Part shown: in pieces, positions 14,649-20,975 of the stretch
Layout of the letters: every line of letters starts with the position of its first letter
Position numbering within the stretch: the stretch's first letter is position 1
Source of the DNA: Spirochaetaceae bacterium
GTDB lineage: Bacteria > Spirochaetota > Spirochaetia > Treponematales > Breznakiellaceae
Length of the DNA stretch: 20,975 nucleotides
NCBI GenBank assembly: GCA_031290855.1
Contig: JAISLM010000043.1
Span: 1-20,975, forward strand
Direction of reading: 5' to 3'
Program-made: the position numbers and the translations under genes
The notes under the pieces: generated by a model
Told to the model about the DNA's origin: nothing
The model's input: only the letters and a program-made list of their open reading frames with translations
The model's database searches: none

Positions 14649-14774
14649 CAGTGAGTGTGCAAACCTGAGGCCCGGTATTTGCAACAGTATAAACACAGAG
14701 GGCAAGAGCGCGGGTAACGCAGTGGTAACTGTCGCCCTTTGAGCATGGAAATAATAGACGCCAACAAAATTGGT

Positions 14775-14804
14775 GTCGTCCCCGCCATTCGTGGCGGGGA
14801 CGAC
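14775..14804. repeat. Perfect 13-bp hairpin with TTCG loop, REP-like
   Basis: GTCGTCCCCGCCA (14775-14787) pairs perfectly with TGGCGGGGACGAC (14792-14804) around TTCG, an unusually stable loop. It lies six bases from the end of the REP-associated transposase relic on the opposite strand, where a cognate REP sequence would be expected. No T-run follows, so a terminator is less likely. Confidence 0.65.
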
Positions 14805-14809
14805 CTTGT

Positions 14810-15163
14810 TTATGGGAAAGAAATGGCGGCTGCTGCGCGGTTCTCCGGGCGGATTATGCCGCTTACCCGCACGGGCGCAGTAGCTAAGGAAAGGGGGGTA
14901 TAAGCGGGAAAACGCGGCCCCGGCCGCCCGTTTCCCGCAGCGGGGTCTGACCCCACGGGTCGAGTGTCGTCCTCCGCCTCCCCGCCGTCCGGCGGCTCCC
15001 CTTCCAGGATCCGCGACCGGTACCGGTTGTACCTCCGGGCAAAGGTCCGCTTAAGCCACTGCATTACCCCAGGCAGCTTAAACGCTTCCGCGGGCTTGAT
15101 GTAAAAGGCCGGCCGGTCGCCGGCAAGACGCAGCCCCCGGACCGTTAAGTCAAAGCGGCGCAC
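14810..15163 (-). pseudogene. Truncated REP-associated (Y1/IS200-like) transposase relic
   Basis: The 117-codon frame contains FYIKPAEAFKLPGVMQWLKR and TFARRYNR, followed directly by YRSRILEGEPP. These match the ...iKPae...MQWLKqtFa.rYN[kr] and ..RYwSRILEGEPP blocks of REP-associated tyrosine transposases. The catalytic His-hydrophobic-His region before FYIKPA is replaced by other sequence, and about ten residues between RYNR and YRSRILEG (the GHxWGxR block) are missing. It cannot be an active nuclease. The proline- and arginine-rich C-terminal tail looks complete. Reading starts at ATG 15163 without a good ribosome site. Confidence 0.6.
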
Positions 15164-15171
15164 GGTCTTCC

Positions 15172-15206
15172 GAAAAGCGGTCTAATCGGATTAAGGCCCG
15201 CTTTTC
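15172..15206. repeat. 9-bp inverted repeat next to the transposase relic
   Basis: GAAAAGCGG (15172-15180) pairs with CCGCTTTTC (15198-15206) around a 17-base, partly palindromic loop (TAATC/GATTA). It marks the upstream border of the relic and may be another REP-type or element-end sequence. Confidence 0.4.
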
Positions 15207-15224
15207 ATATAAATCTAAGTTAGT

Positions 15225-15274
15225 CGGACAAGCAAAGCTTGTCTCCCAAAACTGAAGTTTTGGGAAAGCCTCAT
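15225..15274 (-). repeat. Dispersed double-hairpin repeat, copy 2
   Basis: Reverse-complement copy of 5707-5757 with about four differences. It contains perfect stems GACAAGC/GCTTGTC (15227-15233 with 15237-15243) and TCCCAAAAC/GTTTTGGGA (15244-15252 with 15257-15265). Both stems pair better than in copy 1, so this copy is probably nearer the intact form. Confidence 0.75.
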
Positions 15275-15432
15275 GATGAGTAATTAAAATGAGTGACGGT
15301 AGACGAAGAACGATGTATGAGGGATGTCGAGGCTTCCGTGCGGGCGGGCTTCGGGAAGGGGGCTGGCAGGTCAATGGCGGACGGGTAAAGAGGCGGCGGG
15401 AAAAACCGATAATTAATCTATGAGGAGGCGAA

Positions 15433-16227
15433 ATGGTTCGCAGTTTATGGACTGGCGCGTCCGGCATGATCGGGCAGCAAACAAATATTGACACGATTTC
15501 CAACAATTTGGCCAATGTCAACACATCGGGGTTTAAGAAGGTCAGGGCCGATTTTGAGGATTTGCTCTATCAGACTTTGAGGATTGCCGGCACGCCCGCT
15601 ACGGAGGATACGGTGACGCCCGTCGGGATACAGATGGGGCACGGTGTAAAGGCGGCGGCCACCCAGAGGATGTTTACCCAGGGGGCGCTGCAAAATACGG
15701 AGAATGTTTACGATTTGGCGATACAGGGCGAGGGCTTTTTCCAGATTCAGATGTACGACGGCACTTCCGCCTATACGCGGGACGGGGCGTTCAAGGTGGA
15801 CAGCGACGGACGGCTCGTTACCAGTAACGGGTACTGGGTGCTTCCCGACATAATCATGCCTGAAAACTTTCTGCCTCAGACGATCAACGTTACGAAAACC
15901 GGTCTTGTCACCGTTAAGGTTCCCAATCAGGACGATCCGGTGAGCGCGGGACAGATAGAGTTGTACCGCTTCCCGAACCCGGTGGGTCTTACCGCCGTCG
16001 GAGAAAATCTTTTCAAGGTAACGCAGGCTTCGGGCGAGGCGATACCCGGCAGGCCGGGCTTTGAGGGCATGGGGCAGACGATACACAAGTTCCTTGAGAT
16101 GTCGAACGTTTCGGTAGTACGCGAGATGGTCGATCTGATAGTGGCCCAGCGCGCCTACGAATTCAATTCCAGGACAATTCAGACGAGCGACAGTATGCTG
16201 GGAACGGCGACGGCGCTGAAGCGGTAG
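15433..16227 (+). CDS. flgG: Flagellar distal rod protein FlgG
   Basis: FlgG builds the distal rod that carries torque from the basal body to the hook of the periplasmic flagella. The 264-residue protein has the conserved N-terminal rod/hook motif NNLANVNTSGFKK (24-36), the central DLAIQGEGFFQI region, and the C-terminal helix ending SNVSVVREMVDLIVAQRAYEFNSR and SDSMLG that packs in the rod core. The length matches the usual 260-265 residues. GAGGAGG (15422-15428) lies four bases before the ATG. It is followed nine bases later by flgJ. No flgF-like gene precedes it; the upstream region is element debris. Confidence 0.96.
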   Translation: MVRSLWTGASGMIGQQTNIDTISNNLANVNTSGFKKVRADFEDLLYQTLRIAGTPATEDTVTPVGIQMGHGVKAAATQRMFTQGALQNTENVYDLAIQGEGFFQIQMYDGTSAYTRDGAFKVDSDGRLVTSNGYWVLPDIIMPENFLPQTINVTKTGLVTVKVPNQDDPVSAGQIELYRFPNPVGLTAVGENLFKVTQASGEAIPGRPGFEGMGQTIHKFLEMSNVSVVREMVDLIVAQRAYEFNSRTIQTSDSMLGTATALKR

Positions 16228-16236
16228 GCTGCGGGT

Positions 16237-16692
16237 ATGGATATTGCGGGCGCGGCCGCTTTTCAGCTTGAGAACGGCAGGTATTCCCTCGATTCCGTCG
16301 CGGGTATAAGGGACGCCGCGCTCGGTCGGGCGGGCGGCGGCGCGCTTTTTTCGGAATTCCTGAAAGCGGACGCGCCTTTGGCGGATGTAAAGGAAAGCGC
16401 GGCGGCGCGGACGCCCGTGAAAAAAGCCCTTATCGACAAAGGTGACAAGCTGTATGAACAGTGCGAAGCGTTGGAGGTTTTTCTGATTAAAACACTGATA
16501 AACGGCATGCGGAAGACTGTCGAAAAGTCCGGCCTCACCGCCGGCGGTTTTGCAGGTGATATGTATGAAGATATATTGTATGATGAATACGCGAAAGATT
16601 TCACCCGGAACGCCGGATTTGGACTCGCGGAACTGGCCTACGTTGAATTGACCGGACAGCGGGGAAAGCTGCTAAAGGGTGGCGGTCTTTGA
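16237..16692 (+). CDS. flgJ: Flagellar rod-binding protein FlgJ (single domain)
   Basis: The 151-residue protein carries the rod-binding domain in its second half: LEVFLIKTLINGMRKTV (about 79-95) and FAGDMYEDILYDEYAKDF, then GFGLAELAYVEL. This domain caps the growing rod in the periplasm and helps FlgG assemble. The peptidoglycan-hydrolase domain found in the long enterobacterial FlgJ is absent, as is usual in spirochaetes and several other phyla. It starts nine bases after flgG. Its ribosome site is weak, so translation may be coupled to flgG. Confidence 0.88.
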   Translation: MDIAGAAAFQLENGRYSLDSVAGIRDAALGRAGGGALFSEFLKADAPLADVKESAAARTPVKKALIDKGDKLYEQCEALEVFLIKTLINGMRKTVEKSGLTAGGFAGDMYEDILYDEYAKDFTRNAGFGLAELAYVELTGQRGKLLKGGGL

Positions 16693-16716
16693 TAGAAAGA
16701 CAAATTTGGAGGCATT

Positions 16717-17166
16717 ATGCGAAGCATTCATAAAGACTGCGGAATGGGAATACCGAAGACACGTTCGGTACTGTTGATTGTACTGTTCATTGTCCCGGTA
16801 GTATTTGCCCATACGGAAAGCGAGACGGTTTACAAAGAATTCCGGTTCAGGATCGAAAAGAATTCGAGTAAATCGGCGCAGGAAAAAGCGCCCGCGATAG
16901 CGATTCCGGGAAAAAAAACAGGCGTAGTACTCGAGTCAAGAGCGGTAAACATTAAAAGCGGTCTGGGTCGCGGAGGCTGGAGTCGGGAAAAACAAATAAT
17001 TGTTGCCGATCCAAACGATCGCGATTTGGAAGCCGCGTATATAAATTTGCCCAGGACATGGAATTCAGGCAAATACCTTGTTACCGTCATTAAGACGTCC
17101 GATAACCGCTGGTATTGGTGGGAAAAAGACGGCAGTCTGCATTTTTACGCCGTACTGCGTGGATAG
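16717..17166 (+). CDS. Small exported protein of unknown function
   Basis: The 149-residue product has a signal peptide (VLLIVLFIVPVVFA, predicted cut after about residue 31, before HTESE). The mature part is about 118 residues, basic, with a Trp-rich end (RWYWWEKDGSLHFYAVL) and no family I recognise. TTTGGAGG (16705-16712) supports ATG 16717; an ATG at 16744 is the alternative. It lies 24 bases after flgJ, so it is probably co-transcribed with the rod genes. A role in the flagellar periplasm is possible but unproven. A predicted terminator follows. Confidence 0.75.
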   Translation: MRSIHKDCGMGIPKTRSVLLIVLFIVPVVFAHTESETVYKEFRFRIEKNSSKSAQEKAPAIAIPGKKTGVVLESRAVNIKSGLGRGGWSREKQIIVADPNDRDLEAAYINLPRTWNSGKYLVTVIKTSDNRWYWWEKDGSLHFYAVLRG

Positions 17167-17179
17167 GGCGCCCCGCCTG

Positions 17180-17230
17180 AGCGCGGAACGCACCGGAAGG
17201 ACGGCAGCGAATCCGGCCCGCGCTTTTAAT
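17180..17230. terminator. Terminator between the convergent flgG operon and yitT-like gene
   Basis: AGCGCGG (17180-17186) pairs with CCGCGCT (17218-17224), with an inner CCGG/CCGG pair (17193-17196 with 17213-17216), followed by TTTAATTTTT on the plus strand. The T-rich tail includes the last bases of the convergent YitT gene. It serves the plus-strand operon; function in the other direction is less clear. Confidence 0.45.
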
Positions 17231-18098
17231 TTTTCGGTCTTCGGTAAAAAGTACCGGTAAGCTGTTCCGTGCGTATCGTGTTGATGAACGCTTTAGGATC
17301 AATTTCCTTTATCGCCACAATCAGCGGGGTAACCTCGTTGGCAGAAACCACCGAGTAAAGCATGACACGTTCCGTCTTCAGGTAGCGGCCTATGCCGGTA
17401 AAGGACGTGGCGTCGTGGTGCGTCATGTCCCGGATTATCGTGTAAACTTCTTCCGGTTTGCCGGTTATGATCAGCAGGGTTTTTTGCTGGTAGCCCCGAT
17501 ACAGGCTGACGAGGGCTGTCGTCGTGGTGTACTGAAAGATGATCGAGTACAGCGCTTTTTCCGGCGTGAACAGGAAAGCGGCGAGCGTAAGGATGACACA
17601 GTTGCCGGCGAGGATCTGGTACCATACGTCCTTGCCCTGCTTTTCCGAAAAGTATATTGCGATAAAGTCCGTGCCGCCTGCGGTCGCGTCGACGTTGAGG
17701 CACAGGTTGATGGCGACGGCGTTTAAAAGGCCGCCGAAAACGGCGTTTAAAAGGTTGTCCTGCAACTGCAGAAAATTAGTAAAAATAGGGGGTATCCAGT
17801 CGGACAGGAGGCCGCAAAGCACGATGTTCAGGCACGAAAGGATGCTGAACCACTTTCCTATGGAGCGAAAACTTATAATCGCCGGTATAACATTCAGTAT
17901 GATAAGCATCACTCCGAAGGGAAGGTTTATCCCGGCAAACTTTTGAGCGCTTTGCTGCGCCAGAAGCGCGATGCCGCTGAAACCGCCGGGTATCAGGCCG
18001 CCAGCGTGTATAAACGTGTTTATGTTAAAAGCCGCAAGCCCGGCGCTGATTATCACGCAGGCAAAGCGCTTTACAGAGATAGGTGTCGCACTTTTCAT
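17226..18098 (-). CDS. YitT-family (DUF161/DUF2179) membrane protein
   Basis: The 290-residue protein has about five to six N-terminal membrane segments with family motifs, including INTFIHAGGLIPGGFSGIA (about 26-44) and NVDATAGGTDFIA. A soluble C-terminal DUF2179-like domain (about 205-285) contains TGKPEEVYTIIRD and RYLKTERVMLYSVV. The length is normal for YitT proteins (about 280-290). Their substrate is not settled; a transport role is proposed for some members. The gene is transcribed divergently from the YidC-sulfatase gene, with 51 bases between the starts. No strong ribosome site is visible before ATG 18098. Confidence 0.88.
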   Translation of the reverse strand: MKSATPISVKRFACVIISAGLAAFNINTFIHAGGLIPGGFSGIALLAQQSAQKFAGINLPFGVMLIILNVIPAIISFRSIGKWFSILSCLNIVLCGLLSDWIPPIFTNFLQLQDNLLNAVFGGLLNAVAINLCLNVDATAGGTDFIAIYFSEKQGKDVWYQILAGNCVILTLAAFLFTPEKALYSIIFQYTTTTALVSLYRGYQQKTLLIITGKPEEVYTIIRDMTHHDATSFTGIGRYLKTERVMLYSVVSANEVTPLIVAIKEIDPKAFINTIRTEQLTGTFYRRPKN

Positions 18099-18149
18099 AT
18101 TATTTAAAATAGCGTATCATAAAGAAATTCTTTAGATAAGGCGTAGTTG

Positions 18150-20807
18150 GTGGATATTCTTTATAACATTATCATATACCCTTTGGTTCAGATAATCGAA
18201 TTTGTCTTTGTGTTCACGCAGAAAGTGTTTAAAGAGACCGGTATATCTATAATATCAGTAAGCGCCGCAGTGAGCGTTTTGTGCCTGCCGCTATACAGTG
18301 TCGCGGAAAAATGGCAGCGGCTTGAACGGGGTACGCAAAAAAAGCTAAAACCCAAAGCGGACAAGATCAGGGCAGTATTCAAAGGGGACGAACAGTACAT
18401 GATCCTCTCGGCTTACTACCGGCAGAATCACTACCACCCGGTTTACGCTATGCGGAACACGTTCAGCCTGTTGATACAGATACCGTTTTTTATCGCGGCT
18501 TATTCGTACCTTTCGCACCTGGAAGCGCTGAAAGGATCGCGTTTTCTGTTTATCGGCGATATGGGCGCTCCGGACGCCCTTCTTAAAATCGGGGCCGTGA
18601 GCGTCAACCTGCTTCCAATTCTGATGACTCTTATAAATATAGTGTCCGGCGCGGTTTATACAAGGGGTTTTCCGGCGAGGGACAAGGCGCAATTGTACGG
18701 CATGGCGGCCGTTTTTCTTGTCCTGCTGTACAATTCCCCGTCCGGACTCGTGCTGTACTGGACACTGAACAATTTTTTTTCGCTGGGAAAGAACTGCTAT
18801 AATGTCTTTAGTTTTCATCGTAAATACATATTCCTGAATATGTTTATTTCTATACTATTGGTTTTATCATCGTTTTATATATTATTTATTCACCGTGGCA
18901 ATGTAAATCTTAGAATAATCATTGCCGTGCTGATGTGCATTACCATATTGGTTATCTGGATATGGCGTGTAATTAAAAAATATATTTCAAAACGGGAATA
19001 TATTGTACTAAGTGAAAAGGCGGCAACGCATATTTTTATGATTTCATGCCTGTGCATTTGGGCGCTTCTAGGTATGGTTACGCCGTCTTTGCTGATTTCT
19101 GCTTCACCGGCGGATTTTTCATTTATCGGAACATATAAAAATCCGCTCTTTTTTCTGTTTAATACAGCTTCGCAGGCTACGGGTAGCTTTATTTTTTGGC
19201 CGTTATGCCTATATGTGCTTTTTTCCGCAAAAACAAAAAAAATATTATCTTTGGTTTTCATGGCGGCGGCCATATTTTCAATCATAAATGTTTTTTTGTT
19301 TCCGGGTAATTACGGACTTATTTCAGTTACGCTTGAATTTTCCGAAAGTGTCGGACATGGTTCGCATAGCATCATTATCAATCTTCTGGTTTTAAATTCT
19401 TTTACTCTTATATTTTTATTTTTACTGTATAAAAATATGATAAAAACAGTAATATATACCTTTGTGATATGTTTTTCAGCGCTTACGGTTTTATCGATTG
19501 TAAATATATCAAAAATACAACAGTCGTATAAAAGAATAGCTCTTTATTATAAACCTGAAAATAAAACTGTTAAAGAGCTAAGTCCGATATTTAATCTGTC
19601 CAAAACCGGAAAAAATGTTGTTGTGATAATGTTAGACCGGGCAATAAGCGTTTTTATTCCGTATATTTTTGACGAGAGTCCCGAACTTAACGATAAATAC
19701 AGCGGTTTTACCTATTATCCCAATACCGTATCTTTTAACGGATATACACGAATCGGCGCACCGCCCATCTTTGGCGGTTACGATGCCACTCCTACAGCGA
19801 TGAACGATCGTCCAAATGTACCTGTTAAACAAAAGCACAACGAGGCTCTTTTGATGATGCCTGTACTGTTTTCAGACGCGGGTTACTCGGTTACGGCAAC
19901 CGATTCTCCGTATGCAAACTATACAGATCCGCCGGATATGAGCATATATGACGGTATCCAGAATACTAGAGCATATATTACCGATTCCGTATACACGGAT
20001 GTATGGCTAAAAGAACATGGGCTTAGCCTGCCCTCTGTAAGCGATACGCTAAGACGAAGCATTTCATGGTACAGTCTGCTACGTGGGGCTCCTTATTTTT
20101 TACGCGAAGGTATATATCTCAAAGGGAGCTGGTGCAGTACGATAGAAAATAGTCGTTTAATAAAAACACTGAATGGTTACGCGGTTCTTGATTATTTGCC
20201 GAGGCTCACTGACTTTAACCCAAAAAGTGAAAATACGGCGTTGTTTTTTGTTAATAATACTACGCATGAAACTTCTTTTTTGCAGGCTCCGGATTATAGA
20301 CTGGTTTCTTCCGTAACTAATTATGGCAGTAGTCCATTTAAAAAAGAGTCAGCATATCATATAAATGCCGCATCTATAAAACGGCTTTCCGAATGGTTCG
20401 ATTATATGAAAAAAAATAATATATACGATAATACACGTATAATCATTGTATCCGACCATGGGCCAGAAGTAAATTTTGTTAAAAAAATAGGACTTCCTCT
20501 TAATGTGGAACAATTTAATCCGCTGTTAATGGTTAAAGATTTTAATTCCACCCATTCTTTCAGAACCGACAATACATTCATGTCCAATGCGGATGTTCCA
20601 TCGCTTACGATGCAAGATCTTATCAGTAATCCCAAAAACCCGTACACCGGAAACGCGGTTAATATGTCCGCAAAACAAAAACCTTTGTATATTAATATTG
20701 CAGGAAGTATTTTTTTGCATAATACTATACGTCTTGATCCTAAAAAAGATTACTATGTCCATGACAATATTTTTGACCCTGATAACTGGGAAAAGGTGGA
20801 AAAGTGA
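18150..20807 (+). CDS. YidC/Oxa1-like domain fused to a sulfatase-fold (LtaS/Ept-type) transferase
   Basis: The 885-residue membrane protein has three parts. Residues 1-215 resemble the YidC/Oxa1 core, including RNTFSLLIQIPFFIAAYSYL and, at 198-208, SGLVLYWTLNNFF, a hallmark of the last YidC helices. Residues 225-475 hold about seven to eight more membrane helices. Residues 490-885 form an alkaline-phosphatase/sulfatase-fold domain: VVVIMLDRA (D496, metal), NGYTRIG (T533, candidate nucleophile), NTTHET (H706) and VSDHG (D769, H770, metal). That fold in LtaS, EptA and OpgB moves phospho-groups from lipids onto surface glycans. The Arg in YidC's first core helix is not seen: the position five before the LPLY proline is Ser. 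GTG 18150 is preferred because the downstream paralogue starts the same way. AAGG lies nine bases upstream; TTG 18147 is the alternative. Confidence 0.85.
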   Translation: MDILYNIIIYPLVQIIEFVFVFTQKVFKETGISIISVSAAVSVLCLPLYSVAEKWQRLERGTQKKLKPKADKIRAVFKGDEQYMILSAYYRQNHYHPVYAMRNTFSLLIQIPFFIAAYSYLSHLEALKGSRFLFIGDMGAPDALLKIGAVSVNLLPILMTLINIVSGAVYTRGFPARDKAQLYGMAAVFLVLLYNSPSGLVLYWTLNNFFSLGKNCYNVFSFHRKYIFLNMFISILLVLSSFYILFIHRGNVNLRIIIAVLMCITILVIWIWRVIKKYISKREYIVLSEKAATHIFMISCLCIWALLGMVTPSLLISASPADFSFIGTYKNPLFFLFNTASQATGSFIFWPLCLYVLFSAKTKKILSLVFMAAAIFSIINVFLFPGNYGLISVTLEFSESVGHGSHSIIINLLVLNSFTLIFLFLLYKNMIKTVIYTFVICFSALTVLSIVNISKIQQSYKRIALYYKPENKTVKELSPIFNLSKTGKNVVVIMLDRAISVFIPYIFDESPELNDKYSGFTYYPNTVSFNGYTRIGAPPIFGGYDATPTAMNDRPNVPVKQKHNEALLMMPVLFSDAGYSVTATDSPYANYTDPPDMSIYDGIQNTRAYITDSVYTDVWLKEHGLSLPSVSDTLRRSISWYSLLRGAPYFLREGIYLKGSWCSTIENSRLIKTLNGYAVLDYLPRLTDFNPKSENTALFFVNNTTHETSFLQAPDYRLVSSVTNYGSSPFKKESAYHINAASIKRLSEWFDYMKKNNIYDNTRIIIVSDHGPEVNFVKKIGLPLNVEQFNPLLMVKDFNSTHSFRTDNTFMSNADVPSLTMQDLISNPKNPYTGNAVNMSAKQKPLYINIAGSIFLHNTIRLDPKKDYYVHDNIFDPDNWEKVEK

Positions 20808-20975
20808 ACATTCTTTATAACATTATTATTTACCCGATTGTTCAGATAATTGAAATAGTATTTGTGTTTACGCAGAAAGTATTCAAAGAAACAGGTATTT
20901 CGATAATAGCGGTAAGCTGCGCGGTGAGCGTCTTGTGCCTGCCGCTTTACAACGTCGCGGAAAGATGGCAGAAAA
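20804..20975 (+). CDS. Second YidC-like (probably YidC-sulfatase) gene, truncated by the window edge
   Basis: GTG 20804 overlaps the TGA of the previous gene (GTGA, four bases), with AGGTGG just upstream, so the two are translationally coupled. The 57 visible codons (VNILYNIIIYPIVQIIEIVF and on through LCLPLYNVAERWQK) align with the start of the first gene without gaps and are mostly identical. At the DNA level the copies differ mainly at third positions. The Ser-for-Arg change before LPLY is also shared. Whether the second copy carries the sulfatase domain is not visible. Confidence 0.85.
   Translation, partial: MNILYNIIIYPIVQIIEIVFVFTQKVFKETGISIIAVSCAVSVLCLPLYNVAERWQK

Larger units (their letters stand above)
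14649..15432. other. Intergenic region of repeats and a transposase relic upstream of flgG
   Basis: These 784 bases contain no intact gene. They hold a perfect 13-bp hairpin (14775-14804), a truncated REP-associated transposase on the minus strand (14810-15163), a 9-bp inverted repeat (15172-15206) and a copy of the dispersed double-hairpin repeat (15225-15274). The 150 bases before flgG are G+A-rich and give no clear promoter by eye. Confidence 0.6.

Noticed and set aside
14746..14901. Short plus-strand ORF running through the 14775-14804 hairpin
   Set aside because: It has no ribosome site, passes through a perfect palindrome and overlaps the transposase relic on the other strand.
15445..16086. 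213-codon minus-strand ORF over flgG
   Set aside because: It lies opposite the clearly conserved flgG frame and shows no motif.

Overview
The window looks like part of a spirochaete chromosome, most likely a Treponema from an insect or termite gut. The evidence is a flagellar distal-rod gene pair (flgG plus a single-domain rod-binding flgJ), lipoproteins with loose spirochaete-type lipoboxes, a moderate-to-high G+C content that changes from gene to gene, and many degraded insertion sequences and palindromic repeats between genes. The species call is an inference.

Layout. Positions 1-93 hold the C-terminal scrap of a DDE transposase. On the minus strand, a near-consensus sigma-70 promoter (5428-5457) faces a three-gene unit: a family 2 glycosyltransferase, rmlB (dTDP-glucose 4,6-dehydratase) and a 1075-residue SMC/MukB-like ATPase of the JetC (Wadjet) type that has no jetA, jetB or jetD beside it. 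Positions 5263-5948 are mobile-element debris: IS21-like end repeats, a frameshifted IS3 transposase scrap and two palindromic repeats. A 2040-codon thioester alpha-2-macroglobulin lipoprotein fills 5949-12071. Positions 12072-12631 carry a terminator with a palindromic repeat inserted in its loop, then a perfect 13-copy heptanucleotide repeat inside a short ORF. A pseudogene broken in three places (12632-13152) follows, then a two-gene lipoprotein operon (13311-14648). Positions 14649-15432 hold a strong hairpin, a truncated REP-associated transposase relic and another copy of the dispersed repeat. Next come flgG, flgJ and a small exported protein (15433-17166), a shared terminator, and a convergent YitT-family membrane protein.

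The right end is the most striking part. An 885-residue protein (18150-20807) joins a YidC/Oxa1-like membrane domain, a further multi-pass membrane segment and an LtaS/Ept-type sulfatase-fold phosphotransferase domain. It is followed, with a 4-base GTGA overlap, by the start of a second gene whose first 57 residues are closely related. This suggests a tandem family of membrane enzymes acting on the cell surface.

Functionally, the glycosyltransferase, RmlB and the YidC-sulfatase fusions point to envelope glycan building and decoration. The alpha-2-macroglobulin and lipoproteins act in the periplasm or at the surface. The SMC-like ATPase may be the remnant of, or an orphan relative of, a plasmid-defence system. 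Gene identities rest on motifs read by eye; no database search was run.
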